DNA of 64,000 nt from assembly GCF_900115695.1 (NCBI RefSeq), contig NZ_FOXK01000001.1:62001-126000 (forward strand). The letters run 5' to 3'. The stretch comes from Ectopseudomonas toyotomiensis. Lineage in GTDB: Bacteria; Pseudomonadota; Gammaproteobacteria; Pseudomonadales; Pseudomonadaceae. This document shows positions 35,764 to 44,738 of this stretch, piece by piece. A program made the position numbers and the translations under genes. The notes beneath the pieces are model-generated. The model was not told the origin of the DNA. It did no database searches and saw only the letters and a list, made by a program, of their open reading frames with translations. Within the stretch, counting starts at the first letter, position 1, and every line of letters begins with the position of its first letter.

Positions 35764-36714
35764 ATGCGCCACGACGCCTTCGTTATCAACGCCAGCGATG
35801 GCACACCATTGCAGGTCAATCACTGGTACGGCGACGAGCCGCCACGCGCGGCGGTCATGCTGGCCCATGGCATGGCCGAGCACAGCCTGCGCTACGCACG
35901 CCTGGCTGAAGCCCTGGTCGCGGCAGGCTTCGCGCTCTATGCGCTGGACCAGCGCGGCCATGGCGCTACCGCCGAACGTGGCACCCTTGGCCACTTTGCT
36001 GATGAAGACGGCTGGAGCAAGGTGGTCGGCGACCTGTCCACCCTCAACCACCACATTCGCCAGCAGCACCCGCATACGCCAATCTTCCTGTTCGGCCACA
36101 GCATGGGCAGCTACATCGGCCTGGCCTATCTGCTGGGCCATAGCTGCAGCCTGCAGGGCGCCGTGCTCTGTGGCTCCAATTACCAGCCCGTGGCGCTGTA
36201 CAAGGCCGCCAGACTGATCGCCGGCTTCGAGCGCTGGCGTCTGGGCCCCAAAGGACGCAGCAAGGTCATCGATTTTCTCTCCTTCGGCTCGTTCAACAAG
36301 GCTTTCAAGCCCAACCGCACGGCCTTCGACTGGCTCAGCCGCGACCCGGCGGAAGTGGACAAATACGTGACCGACCCGCTGTGCGGTTTCGTCTGCACCA
36401 CGCAGCTGTGGTGCGACCTGCTCGATGGCCTGCAGCACATCACCCCGCCCAGCAACCTGGCGCAGATCGATGCTGACCTGCCGCTACTGGTGATCGGCGG
36501 CTCGCGCGATCCGGTCAGCGACGGCAAGCGCCTGAGTGATCTGGCTGGCGCCCTGCGCGAGGCCGGTGTGTGCGACGTGCAACTGAAGATTTATCCCGAG
36601 GCCCGTCATGAGCTGCTCAACGAGAGCAATCGCGACGAGGTCACCGCCCACCTGATCGACTGGCTGCAGCAGGCGCTGAGCCATGGTCGAAACCCAATCA
36701 AGGAGTGTCCATGA
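35764..36714 (+). CDS. Alpha/beta hydrolase (lysophospholipase-like)
   Basis: A 316-residue serine hydrolase of the monoacylglycerol lipase/lysophospholipase group (PldB-like). The oxyanion motif AHGMAEHS is at 34-41, DQRGHG at 62-67 and the nucleophile GHSMGS with Ser113. Candidate Asp lies in GGSRDPVS and the final His in PEARHELLNE. There is no signal peptide, so it is cytosolic. It corresponds to PA3301 by position. The ATG at 35764 follows AAGGATTCGCC. The last 4 bases overlap the phaJ start. Release of fatty acids for the adjacent acyl-CoA ligases is the sensible inference. Confidence 0.88.
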   Translation: MRHDAFVINASDGTPLQVNHWYGDEPPRAAVMLAHGMAEHSLRYARLAEALVAAGFALYALDQRGHGATAERGTLGHFADEDGWSKVVGDLSTLNHHIRQQHPHTPIFLFGHSMGSYIGLAYLLGHSCSLQGAVLCGSNYQPVALYKAARLIAGFERWRLGPKGRSKVIDFLSFGSFNKAFKPNRTAFDWLSRDPAEVDKYVTDPLCGFVCTTQLWCDLLDGLQHITPPSNLAQIDADLPLLVIGGSRDPVSDGKRLSDLAGALREAGVCDVQLKIYPEARHELLNESNRDEVTAHLIDWLQQALSHGRNPIKECP

Positions 36715-37181
36715 CTCAGGTCACCAATATCCCTTACGAGGCCCTCAGCGTCGGCCAGCAAGCGGCCTTCGAGAAGACTGTGGAAGAGCGCGATGTACAG
36801 CTGTTCGCCGCCGTCTCCGGCGACAACAACCCGGTACACCTGGACGCTGCCTTCGCTGCCGAAACGATGTTCAAGGAACGCATCGCCCACGGCATGTTCA
36901 CCGGTGCGCTGATCAGCGCCGCCATTGCCTGCCGCCTGCCTGGCCCGGGCACCATCTACCTTGGCCAACAGCTGAAGTTCACCCGCCCGGTAAAACTCGG
37001 CGATACCCTGACGGTGAAGCTGGAAGTGCTGGAAAAACTGCCGAAGAACCGCGTGCGCATCGCCACCCGCGTGTTCAACCAGGACGGCAAGCAAGTGGTC
37101 GACGGCGAAGCCGAAGTGCTCGCCCCGACCAGCGAGCAGACCGTAACGATGCCACCGATGCCGCAAGTTACCGTCAACTGA
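36711..37181 (+). CDS. phaJ: (R)-specific enoyl-CoA hydratase, MaoC-like (PhaJ type)
   Basis: A 156-residue hot-dog-fold hydratase with the MaoC/hydratase-2 signature SGDNNPVHLD, whose Asp and His are the catalytic pair, followed by IAHGMFTGALISAAI. It hydrates trans-2-enoyl-CoA to (R)-3-hydroxyacyl-CoA, linking beta-oxidation to polyhydroxyalkanoate monomers. The length and gene position match PhaJ1 (PA3302) of P. aeruginosa. The ATG at 36711 has AAGGAG upstream and forms an ATGA overlap with the hydrolase; a GTG at 36705 is less likely. It is cytosolic. Confidence 0.88.
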   Translation: MTQVTNIPYEALSVGQQAAFEKTVEERDVQLFAAVSGDNNPVHLDAAFAAETMFKERIAHGMFTGALISAAIACRLPGPGTIYLGQQLKFTRPVKLGDTLTVKLEVLEKLPKNRVRIATRVFNQDGKQVVDGEAEVLAPTSEQTVTMPPMPQVTVN

Positions 37182-37276
37182 ATCGCCACACACTGGTGCG
37201 CGACCGCTGCGTCGCGCACCACTTTTGTTCTACACTCACAAACCTTGAGCGACCTGGCGCCGTATAAGCGCATTTC

Positions 37277-37295
37277 TTTGTGCATTTAGCACAAA
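37277..37295. promoter_or_regulatory. Candidate operator upstream of codB-pucR-codA
   Basis: TTTGTGC-ATTTA-GCACAAA, a perfect 7-bp inverted repeat 97 bases before the codB start, followed by a TTGACT that could be a -35 element. It is probably the binding site of the PucR-type regulator encoded in the operon, or another pyrimidine regulator. Inferred. Confidence 0.5.
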
Positions 37296-37391
37296 ACCCT
37301 TTGACTACCTTACCAAGCAGCCCGCTGCGCTGCTTTCTGGCACGTCCCCTGCTATCGCCAAGGCTTCACACCCTTAACCGGAGCCAGGTCC

Positions 37392-38663
37392 ATGAGCAAC
37401 GCCACCCCAGATAGCGATTACCCCCTGAGCGAGGTGCCCAACGGCGCACGTAAGGGGCTGTTCTCCACCGCCATCCTGCTGTTCGGTTTCACCTTCTTCA
37501 CCGCCACCATGTTCGCAGGCGGCAAGATCGGCATGGCCTTCGATTTCACCACCCTGCTCTGGGCTGCGGTGATCGGTAACCTGCTGCTCGGTCTGTATGC
37601 CGCCGTGCTGGGCCTGATCGCCTGTCGCAGCGGGCTGAACTCGGTACTGATGGGCCGTTTCTGCTTCGGCGAGGTGGGCAGCAAGCTGTCCGACATGCTT
37701 CTCGGCTTTACCCAGATCGGCTGGTACGCCTGGGGTACGGCGACCATCGCCATCGTCCTGGTGAAAATTCTCGACCTGCCCGAAGGCCTTACCATCCCGC
37801 TGATGGTGCTGTTCGGCTTCGGTTTCTGCCTCACCGCCTTCGTCGGCTACAAGGGTCTGGATCTGTTGTCCCGGGTCGCCGTGCCGGCCATGCTGGTGCT
37901 GCTGGTGGCTTTGCTGTGGATCGCCACCCGTGATATCGGCGGCCTCGCCGGCCTGCTCGCGGTGGAACCGTCCGAGAGCATGAGCCTGAGCGTGGCCATT
38001 ACCCTGGTGTTCGGCACCTTCGTCAGCGGCGCCACCCAGGCCACCAACTGGACGCGTTTCGCCAAGAGTGGCCGCGTCGCGGTGCTGGCCAGCCTGTTCG
38101 GCTTCTTCATCGGTAATGGCCTGATGATCGTCGCCGGTGCGTATGGCGCCATCGTCTATCAGCAACCGGACGTGGTCGAAGTGCTGGTGCTGCAGGGCCT
38201 GTCCATGGCCGCTGTGGTCATGCTGTTTCTCAATCTGTGGACCACCCAGGACAACACCATCTACAACTTCGCCGCCGCCGGCTGCAACCTGCTGCGCACC
38301 GGCAAGCGCAAGACCGTGACCCTGGTCGGCGCCGGCATCGGCACGCTGCTGGCCATCGGCGGCATGTACGAAATGCTGATTCCCTTCCTGATCCTGCTCG
38401 GCTCGATCATCCCGCCGATTGGCGGCGTGATCATGGCCGACTTCTTCTACGGCCACCGCGCGCGCTACCCAAAACTGGCCGATGTGTGCTTGCCCGCATT
38501 CAATTGGGTCGGCCTGGGCGCCTATCTGATCGGTGCGGTGAGCGCCTACTTCTCGCCCTGGGTCGCGCCGCTGGTGGGCATCGCCGTGGCTGCCCTGGCC
38601 TACGTGGTACTGTTCGAGCTGAACAAGGCCCTGGCCGGCCGCCAGCAGGTCGCTGGCGCGTGA
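37392..38663 (+). CDS. codB: Cytosine/purine permease CodB
   Basis: A 423-residue permease of the NCS1 (cytosine/allantoin) family, with 12 hydrophobic helices. It imports cytosine by proton or sodium symport. Family segments include GFTFFTATMFAGGKIGMAF at residues 32-50, GWYAWGTATIA near 112, TQATNWTRFAK near 220 and NLWTTQDNTIYNFAAAG near 285. It is the first gene of a three-gene operon: its stop overlaps the pucR GTG start by 4 bases, and the deaminase follows. Confidence 0.92.
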   Translation: MSNATPDSDYPLSEVPNGARKGLFSTAILLFGFTFFTATMFAGGKIGMAFDFTTLLWAAVIGNLLLGLYAAVLGLIACRSGLNSVLMGRFCFGEVGSKLSDMLLGFTQIGWYAWGTATIAIVLVKILDLPEGLTIPLMVLFGFGFCLTAFVGYKGLDLLSRVAVPAMLVLLVALLWIATRDIGGLAGLLAVEPSESMSLSVAITLVFGTFVSGATQATNWTRFAKSGRVAVLASLFGFFIGNGLMIVAGAYGAIVYQQPDVVEVLVLQGLSMAAVVMLFLNLWTTQDNTIYNFAAAGCNLLRTGKRKTVTLVGAGIGTLLAIGGMYEMLIPFLILLGSIIPPIGGVIMADFFYGHRARYPKLADVCLPAFNWVGLGAYLIGAVSAYFSPWVAPLVGIAVAALAYVVLFELNKALAGRQQVAGA

Positions 38664-39883
38664 GCCTGACCGTCGCCGACGTGCTCGCCCTGCCCGACCT
38701 GGCCAGCATGCATCTGCGTGCTGGCCAGGCCGGGCGCGACAATGCCGTGCGCTGGCCCTACGTGGCCGAGAACGAAGGCATCGCCGACTGGGTGATGGGC
38801 GGCGAGCTGATCTTCGTCACCGGCATCAACCACCCGCGTGACGAAGCCAACCTGCTGCGCCTGGTGCGCGAGGGCCATGAGCGCGTGGTCGCCGGCCTGG
38901 TCATCCTCACCGGCGCCGAGTTCATCCAAGCCATCCCGACCAGCGTCATCGCCGAAGCCGAGCGCCTGAACCTGCCGCTGATCGAGCAGCCCTACGCGCT
39001 GAAGATGGTGGTCGTCACCCAGGCCATCGGCACGGCGCTGGTACAGGCACAGCAGCTCGGCCGTTCGCGCCAGCACGTGCTGGAGCAGGTGCTCGACGGC
39101 GATTACCAGTCACTCGACGTGCTGCTGCAACGCGGCGACAGCCTCGGCCTGGCACTGCATGTGCCGCGTCAGGTGGCGCTGCTGCGCCTCGACGGCAGCG
39201 AGCAACTGTTCGGTGATCTGCCCGACGAAGACGCCGAGCGCCAGTTGCAGAGCCGTCAGCAACTGCTGCAACGGCGCCTGGAGCAGAGCCTGGGCGAACT
39301 CGGTGACGCGCTGCCACTGGTCAGCCAGGGCCGCCACTGGATCGCCCTGCTGCCCTGCCCCGATGCCCATGCCGAAGCGCGTAACCGCCAGGCTATGACC
39401 GTGCTGCTGGATGAGCTGCGCCCACAGCTCGGCCCGCTACGGCTGTTCCTCGGCCTGGGCAGCGCCGGTTGCGATGCGCCACGTTTCGCTCAGGGGCTGG
39501 GTGAAGCACGCCAGGCCTTGAGCGTGGCGCAGCGTTTTCCCGAGCGCCTGGGCCTGTGCAGTTTCAATGAATTAGGCGTGCTGGAGCTGCTCGGCGCGAT
39601 TCGCGACCGCAGCCTGCTCGATCGCTTCGTCGAGCGCGTGGTCGGCCCGCTGATCGGCGACGACTCGCGCCACCAACCTGTGCTGATGCCGACGCTGGAG
39701 GCCTGGTTCGCCGAGAACGGCAACCTGGCCCTGGCCGCGCAACGCCTGAACGTTCACCGCAATACCCTGAGCTACCGCCTACAGCGCATCGAAGCGCTGA
39801 CCGGCTGCTCGTTCGAAGACCCGCACGACCGCCTGAACATCAGCGTCGCGCTGTTGATCCGGCGCCTGTCGTCGCCTGCCTGA
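38660..39883 (+). CDS. PucR-family transcriptional regulator
   Basis: A 407-residue regulator with an N-terminal PucR domain (about residues 4-125, containing [26 protein letters not shown]), a middle GGDEF-like/CdaR region, and a C-terminal HTH_30 helix-turn-helix (about 350-405, [26 protein letters not shown]). Family members activate purine, pyrimidine, gamma-aminobutyrate or glycerate use. The GTG start at 38660 overlaps the codB stop (GTGA), so the regulator is co-translated with the transporter. Position between codB and codA indicates cytosine-responsive control of its own operon. Confidence 0.88.
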   Translation: MSLTVADVLALPDLASMHLRAGQAGRDNAVRWPYVAENEGIADWVMGGELIFVTGINHPRDEANLLRLVREGHERVVAGLVILTGAEFIQAIPTSVIAEAERLNLPLIEQPYALKMVVVTQAIGTALVQAQQLGRSRQHVLEQVLDGDYQSLDVLLQRGDSLGLALHVPRQVALLRLDGSEQLFGDLPDEDAERQLQSRQQLLQRRLEQSLGELGDALPLVSQGRHWIALLPCPDAHAEARNRQAMTVLLDELRPQLGPLRLFLGLGSAGCDAPRFAQGLGEARQALSVAQRFPERLGLCSFNELGVLELLGAIRDRSLLDRFVERVVGPLIGDDSRHQPVLMPTLEAWFAENGNLALAAQRLNVHRNTLSYRLQRIEALTGCSFEDPHDRLNISVALLIRRLSSPA

Positions 39884-39894
39884 GAGGAACTTCC

Positions 39895-41130
39895 ATGATC
39901 ATCCACAATGCCCGCCTGCGTGGCTGCGACGGCCTGCACCGCATCACCCTGGACGATGAGCACATCGCCGTCATCGAGGCCCAGCATGCCCTGCATCCCA
40001 TTGCAGAAGGCGACCTGGACGCTGCCGGCAATCTCGTCGTGCCGCCCTTCGTCGAGCCGCATATCCACCTCGACGCCACCCTCACCGCTGGCGAGCCGGC
40101 CTGGAACATGAGCGGCACGCTGTTCGAGGGCATCGAGCGCTGGGCCGAGCGCAAGGCGCTGGTCACCCATGAAGACACCAAGACGCGCGCCAAGAAGACC
40201 ATCGACATGCTGGTCGACCACGGTATCCAGCACGTGCGCACCCACGTCGACGTCACCGACCCGACCCTGGCCGCGCTCAAGGCCATGCTCGAAGTGCGCG
40301 AAGAAACCCGCCACCTGATCGACCTGCAGATCGTCGCCTTCCCGCAGGAGGGCATCGAGTCCTATGCGAACGGTCGCGCGCTGATGGAGCAGGCCATCGA
40401 GCTGGGCGCCGATGTGGTCGGCGGCATCCCGCACTTCGAGAACACCCGTGACCAGGGCGTATCGTCGATCAAGTTCCTCATGGACCTGGCCGAGCGCAGC
40501 GGCTGCCTGGTGGACGTGCACTGCGACGAGACCGACGACCCGCAGTCGCGTTTTCTCGAAGTGCTGGCCGAGGAAGCCCGCGTGCGTGGCATGGGCGCGC
40601 GCGTCACCGCCAGCCACACCACCGCTATGGGCTCTTACGACAACGCCTACTGCTCCAAGCTGTTCCGCCTGCTGAAGATGAGCGGCATCAGCTTCATCTC
40701 CTGCCCCACCGAGAGCATCCACCTGCAGGGGCGCTTCGACACCTACCCGAAACGCCGAGGCCTGACCCGCGTGGCGGAGATCGACCGCGCCGGGATGAAC
40801 GTCTGCTTCGGCCAGGATTCCATCGTCGACCCCTGGTATCCGCTGGGTAACGGCAACATCCTGCGCATCCTCGAAGCCGGCCTGCATATCTGCCACATGC
40901 TCGGCTACGAGGACCTCAAGCGCAGCCTGGACCTGATTACCGACAACTCGGCGCGCGCGCTGAACCTGGGTGAAGGTTACGGCCTGGAAGTGGGTCGCCC
41001 GGCCAACCTGCTGATCCTCTCGGCGCCGGACGATTACGAGATGGTGCGCAGCCAGGGCCACGCGCTGGTATCCATCCGCCACGGCAAGGTGCTGATGCGC
41101 CGTACGCCGGCCAGCATCGAGCGCGCCTGA
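39895..41130 (+). CDS. codA: Cytosine deaminase CodA
   Basis: A 411-residue zinc/iron amidohydrolase that converts cytosine to uracil and ammonia for nitrogen use or pyrimidine salvage. Metal ligands are seen as EPHIHLD (His56, His58), [11 protein letters not shown], the [10 protein letters not shown] active-site loop and the late Asp in [17 protein letters not shown]. The length and motifs match E. coli CodA. It starts 11 bases after pucR with GAGAGGAACTTCC as ribosome-binding site. Last gene of codB-pucR-codA. Confidence 0.93.
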   Translation: MIIHNARLRGCDGLHRITLDDEHIAVIEAQHALHPIAEGDLDAAGNLVVPPFVEPHIHLDATLTAGEPAWNMSGTLFEGIERWAERKALVTHEDTKTRAKKTIDMLVDHGIQHVRTHVDVTDPTLAALKAMLEVREETRHLIDLQIVAFPQEGIESYANGRALMEQAIELGADVVGGIPHFENTRDQGVSSIKFLMDLAERSGCLVDVHCDETDDPQSRFLEVLAEEARVRGMGARVTASHTTAMGSYDNAYCSKLFRLLKMSGISFISCPTESIHLQGRFDTYPKRRGLTRVAEIDRAGMNVCFGQDSIVDPWYPLGNGNILRILEAGLHICHMLGYEDLKRSLDLITDNSARALNLGEGYGLEVGRPANLLILSAPDDYEMVRSQGHALVSIRHGKVLMRRTPASIERA

Positions 41131-41147
41131 TCACGCTCATTGGATCC

Positions 41148-41303
41148 TAGGGTGGATGACGCTTCTTTCATCCATCATTGCGTCAGTGCAAGCGGTGGAC
41201 AAGCTTCGCGTAGTCCACCCTATGAACTCATGCGAACAGCGACCGTGGGAGCGGCTTCAGCCGCGATTACCCTTGAAGAGCTCGCGGCTGAAGCCGCTCC
41301 TAC
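41148..41303. repeat. Two adjacent REP-type structures after codA
   Basis: First, 41148-41221 carries TAGGGTGGATG at one end and GTAGTCCACCCTA at the other, with GGTGGAC..GTCCACC as a local palindrome. Second, 41245-41303 is an inverted pair: GTGGGAGCGGCTTCAGCC faces GGCTGAAGCCGCTCCTAC across a 15-base spacer, the two differing only at the R of GTRG. They fill the convergent gap between codA and the HlyD gene. Confidence 0.85.
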
Positions 41304-41318
41304 AACTGCGAAAACGCG

Positions 41319-42170
41319 CTATTCCACCCTTACGCTGGCAGTCATGCCGGCGCTTAGCACCATGCCATCCGGCACTTCATCGAGCCTGATGCGCACCGGA
41401 ATGCGCTGCGCCAGGCGCACCCAGTTTAAGGTCGGCTCGACATCGGCCAGCAACTGCCCGTCCGGACTGGCGTTGCGGTCGGTGATGCCGCGACTGATGC
41501 TTTCGACCTGGCCACGAAGCTGCTGATCACCGCCCATCAACCAGACCTCCACCGACGCGCCGACCTGAATGCGCGGCAGCTTGGTCTCCTCGAAATACGC
41601 CTGTACGTAGAACGACTGGGTATCGACCAGTGCCATCACCGACTGCCCGGCATTCACGTAGTTGCCCTGCGCCAGCACTAGGTTGGTGATCTGTCCATCG
41701 CGCGGGGCATGCACTTCGCTGCGCGCCAGATTCAGCTCGGCCACACGCAGATCAGCCTGCGCTTCGCGGTACTCGCTGCGCGCCATCTCGGCATTGATCT
41801 GCGCGTTTTCCAGCAATTCGGCGCTGATCGCCTGGGCGCCCAGACGGGAACGGCGCGAGGCCTCGTGTTCACGCAGGCTCAGTTGCTGGCGGCGAATGTC
41901 CACCACCGCCCTGGCCTTCTCTACCGCCGCCTGATAGCGGTCGCGGTCGATGCTCATCAGCAGGTCACCAGCCTTGACCTGCTGGTTGTCGCGCACCTTG
42001 AGCTCGACCACCCAGCCGGACACGTCCGGGGCGATGGTCACCACGTCGGCGCGCACGCGGGCGTCGCGCGTCCAGGGCGAATACATGTAGTGCTGCCAGA
42101 TCCAGGAGCCGGCGAAGATCGCCGCCACCACCATGGCCAGGGTGATGCCGACTCGAATGGTCGAACGCAT
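41319..42170 (-). CDS. HlyD/EmrA-family periplasmic adaptor (AaeA-like)
   Basis: A 283-residue membrane-fusion protein with an N-terminal membrane anchor (about residues 8-27), barrel-sandwich (lipoyl-like) halves around VVTIAPDVSGWVVELKVRDNQQVKAGDLL and APRDGQITNLVLAQGNYV, a coiled-coil hairpin (about 88-155) and a C-terminal beta-barrel. It connects an inner-membrane pump to an outer-membrane channel. The ATG at 42170 has GAGAGAAAGC. The gene follows the DUF1656 gene by 11 bases and the FUSC pump gene, the AaeXAB-like order. Export of aromatic carboxylates is inferred from that relation. Confidence 0.88.
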   Translation of the reverse strand: MRSTIRVGITLAMVVAAIFAGSWIWQHYMYSPWTRDARVRADVVTIAPDVSGWVVELKVRDNQQVKAGDLLMSIDRDRYQAAVEKARAVVDIRRQQLSLREHEASRRSRLGAQAISAELLENAQINAEMARSEYREAQADLRVAELNLARSEVHAPRDGQITNLVLAQGNYVNAGQSVMALVDTQSFYVQAYFEETKLPRIQVGASVEVWLMGGDQQLRGQVESISRGITDRNASPDGQLLADVEPTLNWVRLAQRIPVRIRLDEVPDGMVLSAGMTASVRVE

Positions 42171-42181
42171 GCTTTCTCTCC

Positions 42182-42385
42182 TCAATGCGCCAGGACGACC
42201 ATCACGGTCGCCAGCACGCAGACATACAAGGCACAATCGAACAGGGCTTCGTGCCAGATCCAGCGCGACAACCCTATGCGCTGCAAGCCCAGGCGCAACA
42301 CGCCAGTCAGCAACAGCGCCAATACCGCGTAGGCCGCCATCGGGCTTAGCAACACGCCGCCCAGCGACCATTCATGCAAGCCCAT
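42182..42385 (-). CDS. DUF1656 small membrane protein (AaeX-like)
   Basis: A 67-residue protein with two transmembrane helices (about residues 15-35 and 46-65) and the family start LHEWSLGGVLLSP. DUF1656 proteins lie between FUSC pumps and HlyD adaptors, as does AaeX in E. coli, and probably stabilise the pump. It overlaps the FUSC gene by 14 bases and precedes the adaptor by 11 bases. Confidence 0.88.
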   Translation of the reverse strand: MGLHEWSLGGVLLSPMAAYAVLALLLTGVLRLGLQRIGLSRWIWHEALFDCALYVCVLATVMVVLAH

Positions 42386-44360
42386 TAGTCTCTCCTCTGA
42401 GCTGGCACCAGGAGCGCCAGCCGTTCTGTAGCTGCAACAGCGCCGCCTCGGCCAGGCGCTTGTCGATGCTAGGCGTGCAGGCGCGCAGGGCCTCCTGCAG
42501 TTCGCCCACCGCTGCGTTCAGATCGTCTTCGCGGCCTGGCGCGGGGCCTTGCTCCAGCGCGTCGTCGAGGCGTTCCAGGAAACGCTGCTGCGACCGTGCC
42601 AGGCCAGCATCGGCATTGGCCAGGCACTTGCGCAGATGCAGCAACTCGTCACCCAGATCAAGGCCAGCCACGCCATCGTCCCAGCCGCTACGCGTTTGAT
42701 CCGGCCGCGCCGGATAATGCCGCGCCAACTGCAGCAGACGATCAGCCATGCGCCCGCCGAACCAGTTTTCGGCGCGGCCCAGGTCACGACGGGTCAAGCG
42801 GCCGAGGTCGGTCAGGATCGCCTGCATCAGGCGCCGGCCATGCCAGACCGGATTGCGCAGCACCACCAGCTTGAAAGCCAGCACCGCACAACCGACACCC
42901 ATCAGCATGCCTGGCGCCTCATTGAGGAAGAACTCGACGTTGTAGCCGACACCCGGCGCCGGCAGGCAGAGCACGATGAAGTGCAGGCAAAACGAGGTCG
43001 AGGTCGCAGCCGTCGCTGGCTTGGCCATGCCCAGCACACCAAAGAACAGCGGCACACCCAGCACCATGCAGAGCATCACGAAGCCGTCGATCTGCGGCAT
43101 CAGAATCTGCCCGACGAAGAACGCCACTGGCAGCGCGTAGAAGATGCCGCGCAGGAACATCATGCCGATCTGCGGCGCCGCTTCGAGCCGGGCGAACAGG
43201 CTGCAGACCACGCAGGCCAGCAGCAACGCACCAGTAGCGTGGGTCCAGCCAGTGGCCAGCCAGAATGCAGCCAGAACCAGGAAGGTCAGCGCGCTGCGCG
43301 AGCCGTAGACCAGCGCGGTCTGCCAGTCGTAATGCCAGGACAAGGCGCGCGGCGCATCGTCCGGTGCCCTGCCCTCCTCGACCGCGAGCATGGCGCGACT
43401 GGCATCCTCGACACGCAACAGCAACACCATCAACCGCTCCAGGCAAAGCTGCTGGCCACTGCTCAGTTCTTCATCCTGCGCCGCCTGGCGCAATTGCTTG
43501 ACCAACTCCGGCAAGCCTACCGGTTGTGCCTGCTGCAGGCGCTCATCCACCACTTGCAGCCAGGGCGCGACAGCCTGCGCCTCGCTGCTGCTCAGTTGTC
43601 GCCACTGCCGCGCCACACCACGAGCCAGACGCAGCATGCCGAGCAGATCACGGCTCAGCACGCGCAGCGCCACAGCACGCTGGCGACCACGCGCGCCCTC
43701 GAACCAGGCGTGCTCGCGCTGGGCATCCACGGCGACGATGCGCGCCAGCACTTCCAGCAAGCCTTGCCGCGAGTCGGCTTCGCCAGCCAGCGCCTGGCGC
43801 GAGGCTGCCACGCCGGCCTGCCAGGCGTTACGCGCCTGTTGCGCCAGTTGCCGCTCGACCCGCTGCGGCCAGAGCAAGGCGCTGCTCAGGGTGGCGCAGG
43901 TGATGCCCAGGCAGATTTCCGTGCAACGGGCGATGGCCTCGTCGAACACCACATGCGGCTTGCCGATGGCCGGCAGGGCGATGATCGCCACGGTGTAGCC
44001 GGCCAGCACGAAAGAGTACGACCAGGCGCTGCGCAACATGGTCGAGGATGCCGTGCACAGCGCCAGCCATAGGGCGAACGCCAGCACGAACAACAGCGGC
44101 GCCTGGGCGAACAGTCCCATCATCACCACAGCCATGAAGGTGCCGACCAGCGTGCCGAGCAGCCGTGCCAGGCCCTTCTGTACCACCATGCCAGACAGCG
44201 GCTGGGCGACGATGAACGCGGTCATCAGCGCCCACTGCGGCTGCTCCAGGCCAAAACGCAGCGCGCACCACAACGCCAGACCACCGCCGAGCAGGGTCTT
44301 GATGGCAAATTGAACGGCTTGCGAGCTTGGCGCGAGAAACGCCAGCAAGGAATCACGCAC
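42372..44360 (-). CDS. FUSC-family aromatic-acid efflux pump (AaeB-like)
   Basis: A 662-residue inner-membrane pump with two clusters of about five to six helices (residues 15-165 and 350-500) separated by a large cytoplasmic helical domain, the AaeB/FUSC arrangement. The start AVQFAIKTLLGGGLALWCALRFGLEQPQWALMTAFIVAQP shows the first cluster, including the QPQWA motif, and the second begins near YGSRSALTFLVLAAFWLATG. It is the first gene of the FUSC-DUF1656-HlyD operon. The upstream 44361-44460 region carries the TTAGCTAGCTAA palindrome. Substrate unknown; a hydroxylated aromatic acid is likely by family. Confidence 0.88.
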   Translation of the reverse strand: MRDSLLAFLAPSSQAVQFAIKTLLGGGLALWCALRFGLEQPQWALMTAFIVAQPLSGMVVQKGLARLLGTLVGTFMAVVMMGLFAQAPLLFVLAFALWLALCTASSTMLRSAWSYSFVLAGYTVAIIALPAIGKPHVVFDEAIARCTEICLGITCATLSSALLWPQRVERQLAQQARNAWQAGVAASRQALAGEADSRQGLLEVLARIVAVDAQREHAWFEGARGRQRAVALRVLSRDLLGMLRLARGVARQWRQLSSSEAQAVAPWLQVVDERLQQAQPVGLPELVKQLRQAAQDEELSSGQQLCLERLMVLLLRVEDASRAMLAVEEGRAPDDAPRALSWHYDWQTALVYGSRSALTFLVLAAFWLATGWTHATGALLLACVVCSLFARLEAAPQIGMMFLRGIFYALPVAFFVGQILMPQIDGFVMLCMVLGVPLFFGVLGMAKPATAATSTSFCLHFIVLCLPAPGVGYNVEFFLNEAPGMLMGVGCAVLAFKLVVLRNPVWHGRRLMQAILTDLGRLTRRDLGRAENWFGGRMADRLLQLARHYPARPDQTRSGWDDGVAGLDLGDELLHLRKCLANADAGLARSQQRFLERLDDALEQGPAPGREDDLNAAVGELQEALRACTPSIDKRLAEAALLQLQNGWRSWCQLRGETNGLA

Positions 44361-44436
44361 GATGGCTACCTGAAAGAATCTCAGCCCTGAACATAGCTGT
44401 AGCGATTGAGTTGCGCCTCCGTGCGAAACTCAATTA

Positions 44437-44448
44437 TTAGCTAGCTAA
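44437..44448. promoter_or_regulatory. Perfect 12-bp palindrome upstream of the FUSC operon
   Basis: TTAGCTAGCTAA at about 77 bases before the FUSC start. The length and AT-rich symmetric form are typical for MarR-family sites. No such regulator is encoded beside it. Candidate operator only. Confidence 0.45.
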
Positions 44449-44504
44449 GCATTTATGTCCAGAAGGTGCTGCGATCTCAGGAGGGCCACGCGCAAATAAA
44501 AAAA

Positions 44505-44522
44505 GGGCGACCGAAGTCGCCC
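44505..44522 (-). terminator. Intrinsic terminator of the CcoM-like gene
   Basis: GGGCGAC-CGAA-GTCGCCC. On the minus strand it is followed by TTTTTTTATTT, a textbook terminator 34 bases after the stop at 44556. Its strength supports a real transcript from the short gene upstream. Confidence 0.92.
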
Positions 44523-44555
44523 GAATTGCCTTGCGTGCCCATTGAACTGGAAGGA

Positions 44556-44672
44556 TCAGCTCTGCTTGCGCTTGTGCGCATCCTTCCAGATGAAGTAACC
44601 AACACCCCCGAAGAACGCGACCATCAGAAGTACGGTGCCGACTCCGGCGAGAACCACTGTATCGACGAACAT
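44556..44672 (-). CDS. ccoM: CcoM-like 38-residue membrane protein (cbb3 oxidase accessory)
   Basis: A 38-residue protein too short for usual ORF cut-offs. It has an N-terminal MFVDTVVLAG, a single transmembrane helix of about 20 residues (VGTVLLMVAFFGGVGYFIWK) and a basic tail ending KRKQS. From memory this resembles CcoM, the small subunit stabilising cbb3-1 oxidase in P. stutzeri and P. aeruginosa. Support comes from a strong ribosome-binding site (AGGAGGCAGCC), a textbook terminator and an ANR-type box 67 bases upstream, as expected for a microaerobic respiratory component. No cbb3 structural genes are in the window, so it is an orphan locus. Identity still needs a homology search. Confidence 0.7.
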   Translation of the reverse strand: MFVDTVVLAGVGTVLLMVAFFGGVGYFIWKDAHKRKQS

Positions 44673-44738
44673 GGCTGCCTCCTGTTGTGCCTGTCTGTCT
44701 GGGATGGCTTCACGTTATCAGCGCTGGCGGCGGGAAAA

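Noticed and set aside
39772..41082. Long open frame antisense to codA
   Set aside because: It covers codA on the opposite strand, has no domain pattern and follows from high GC3. CodA motifs are intact on the plus strand.
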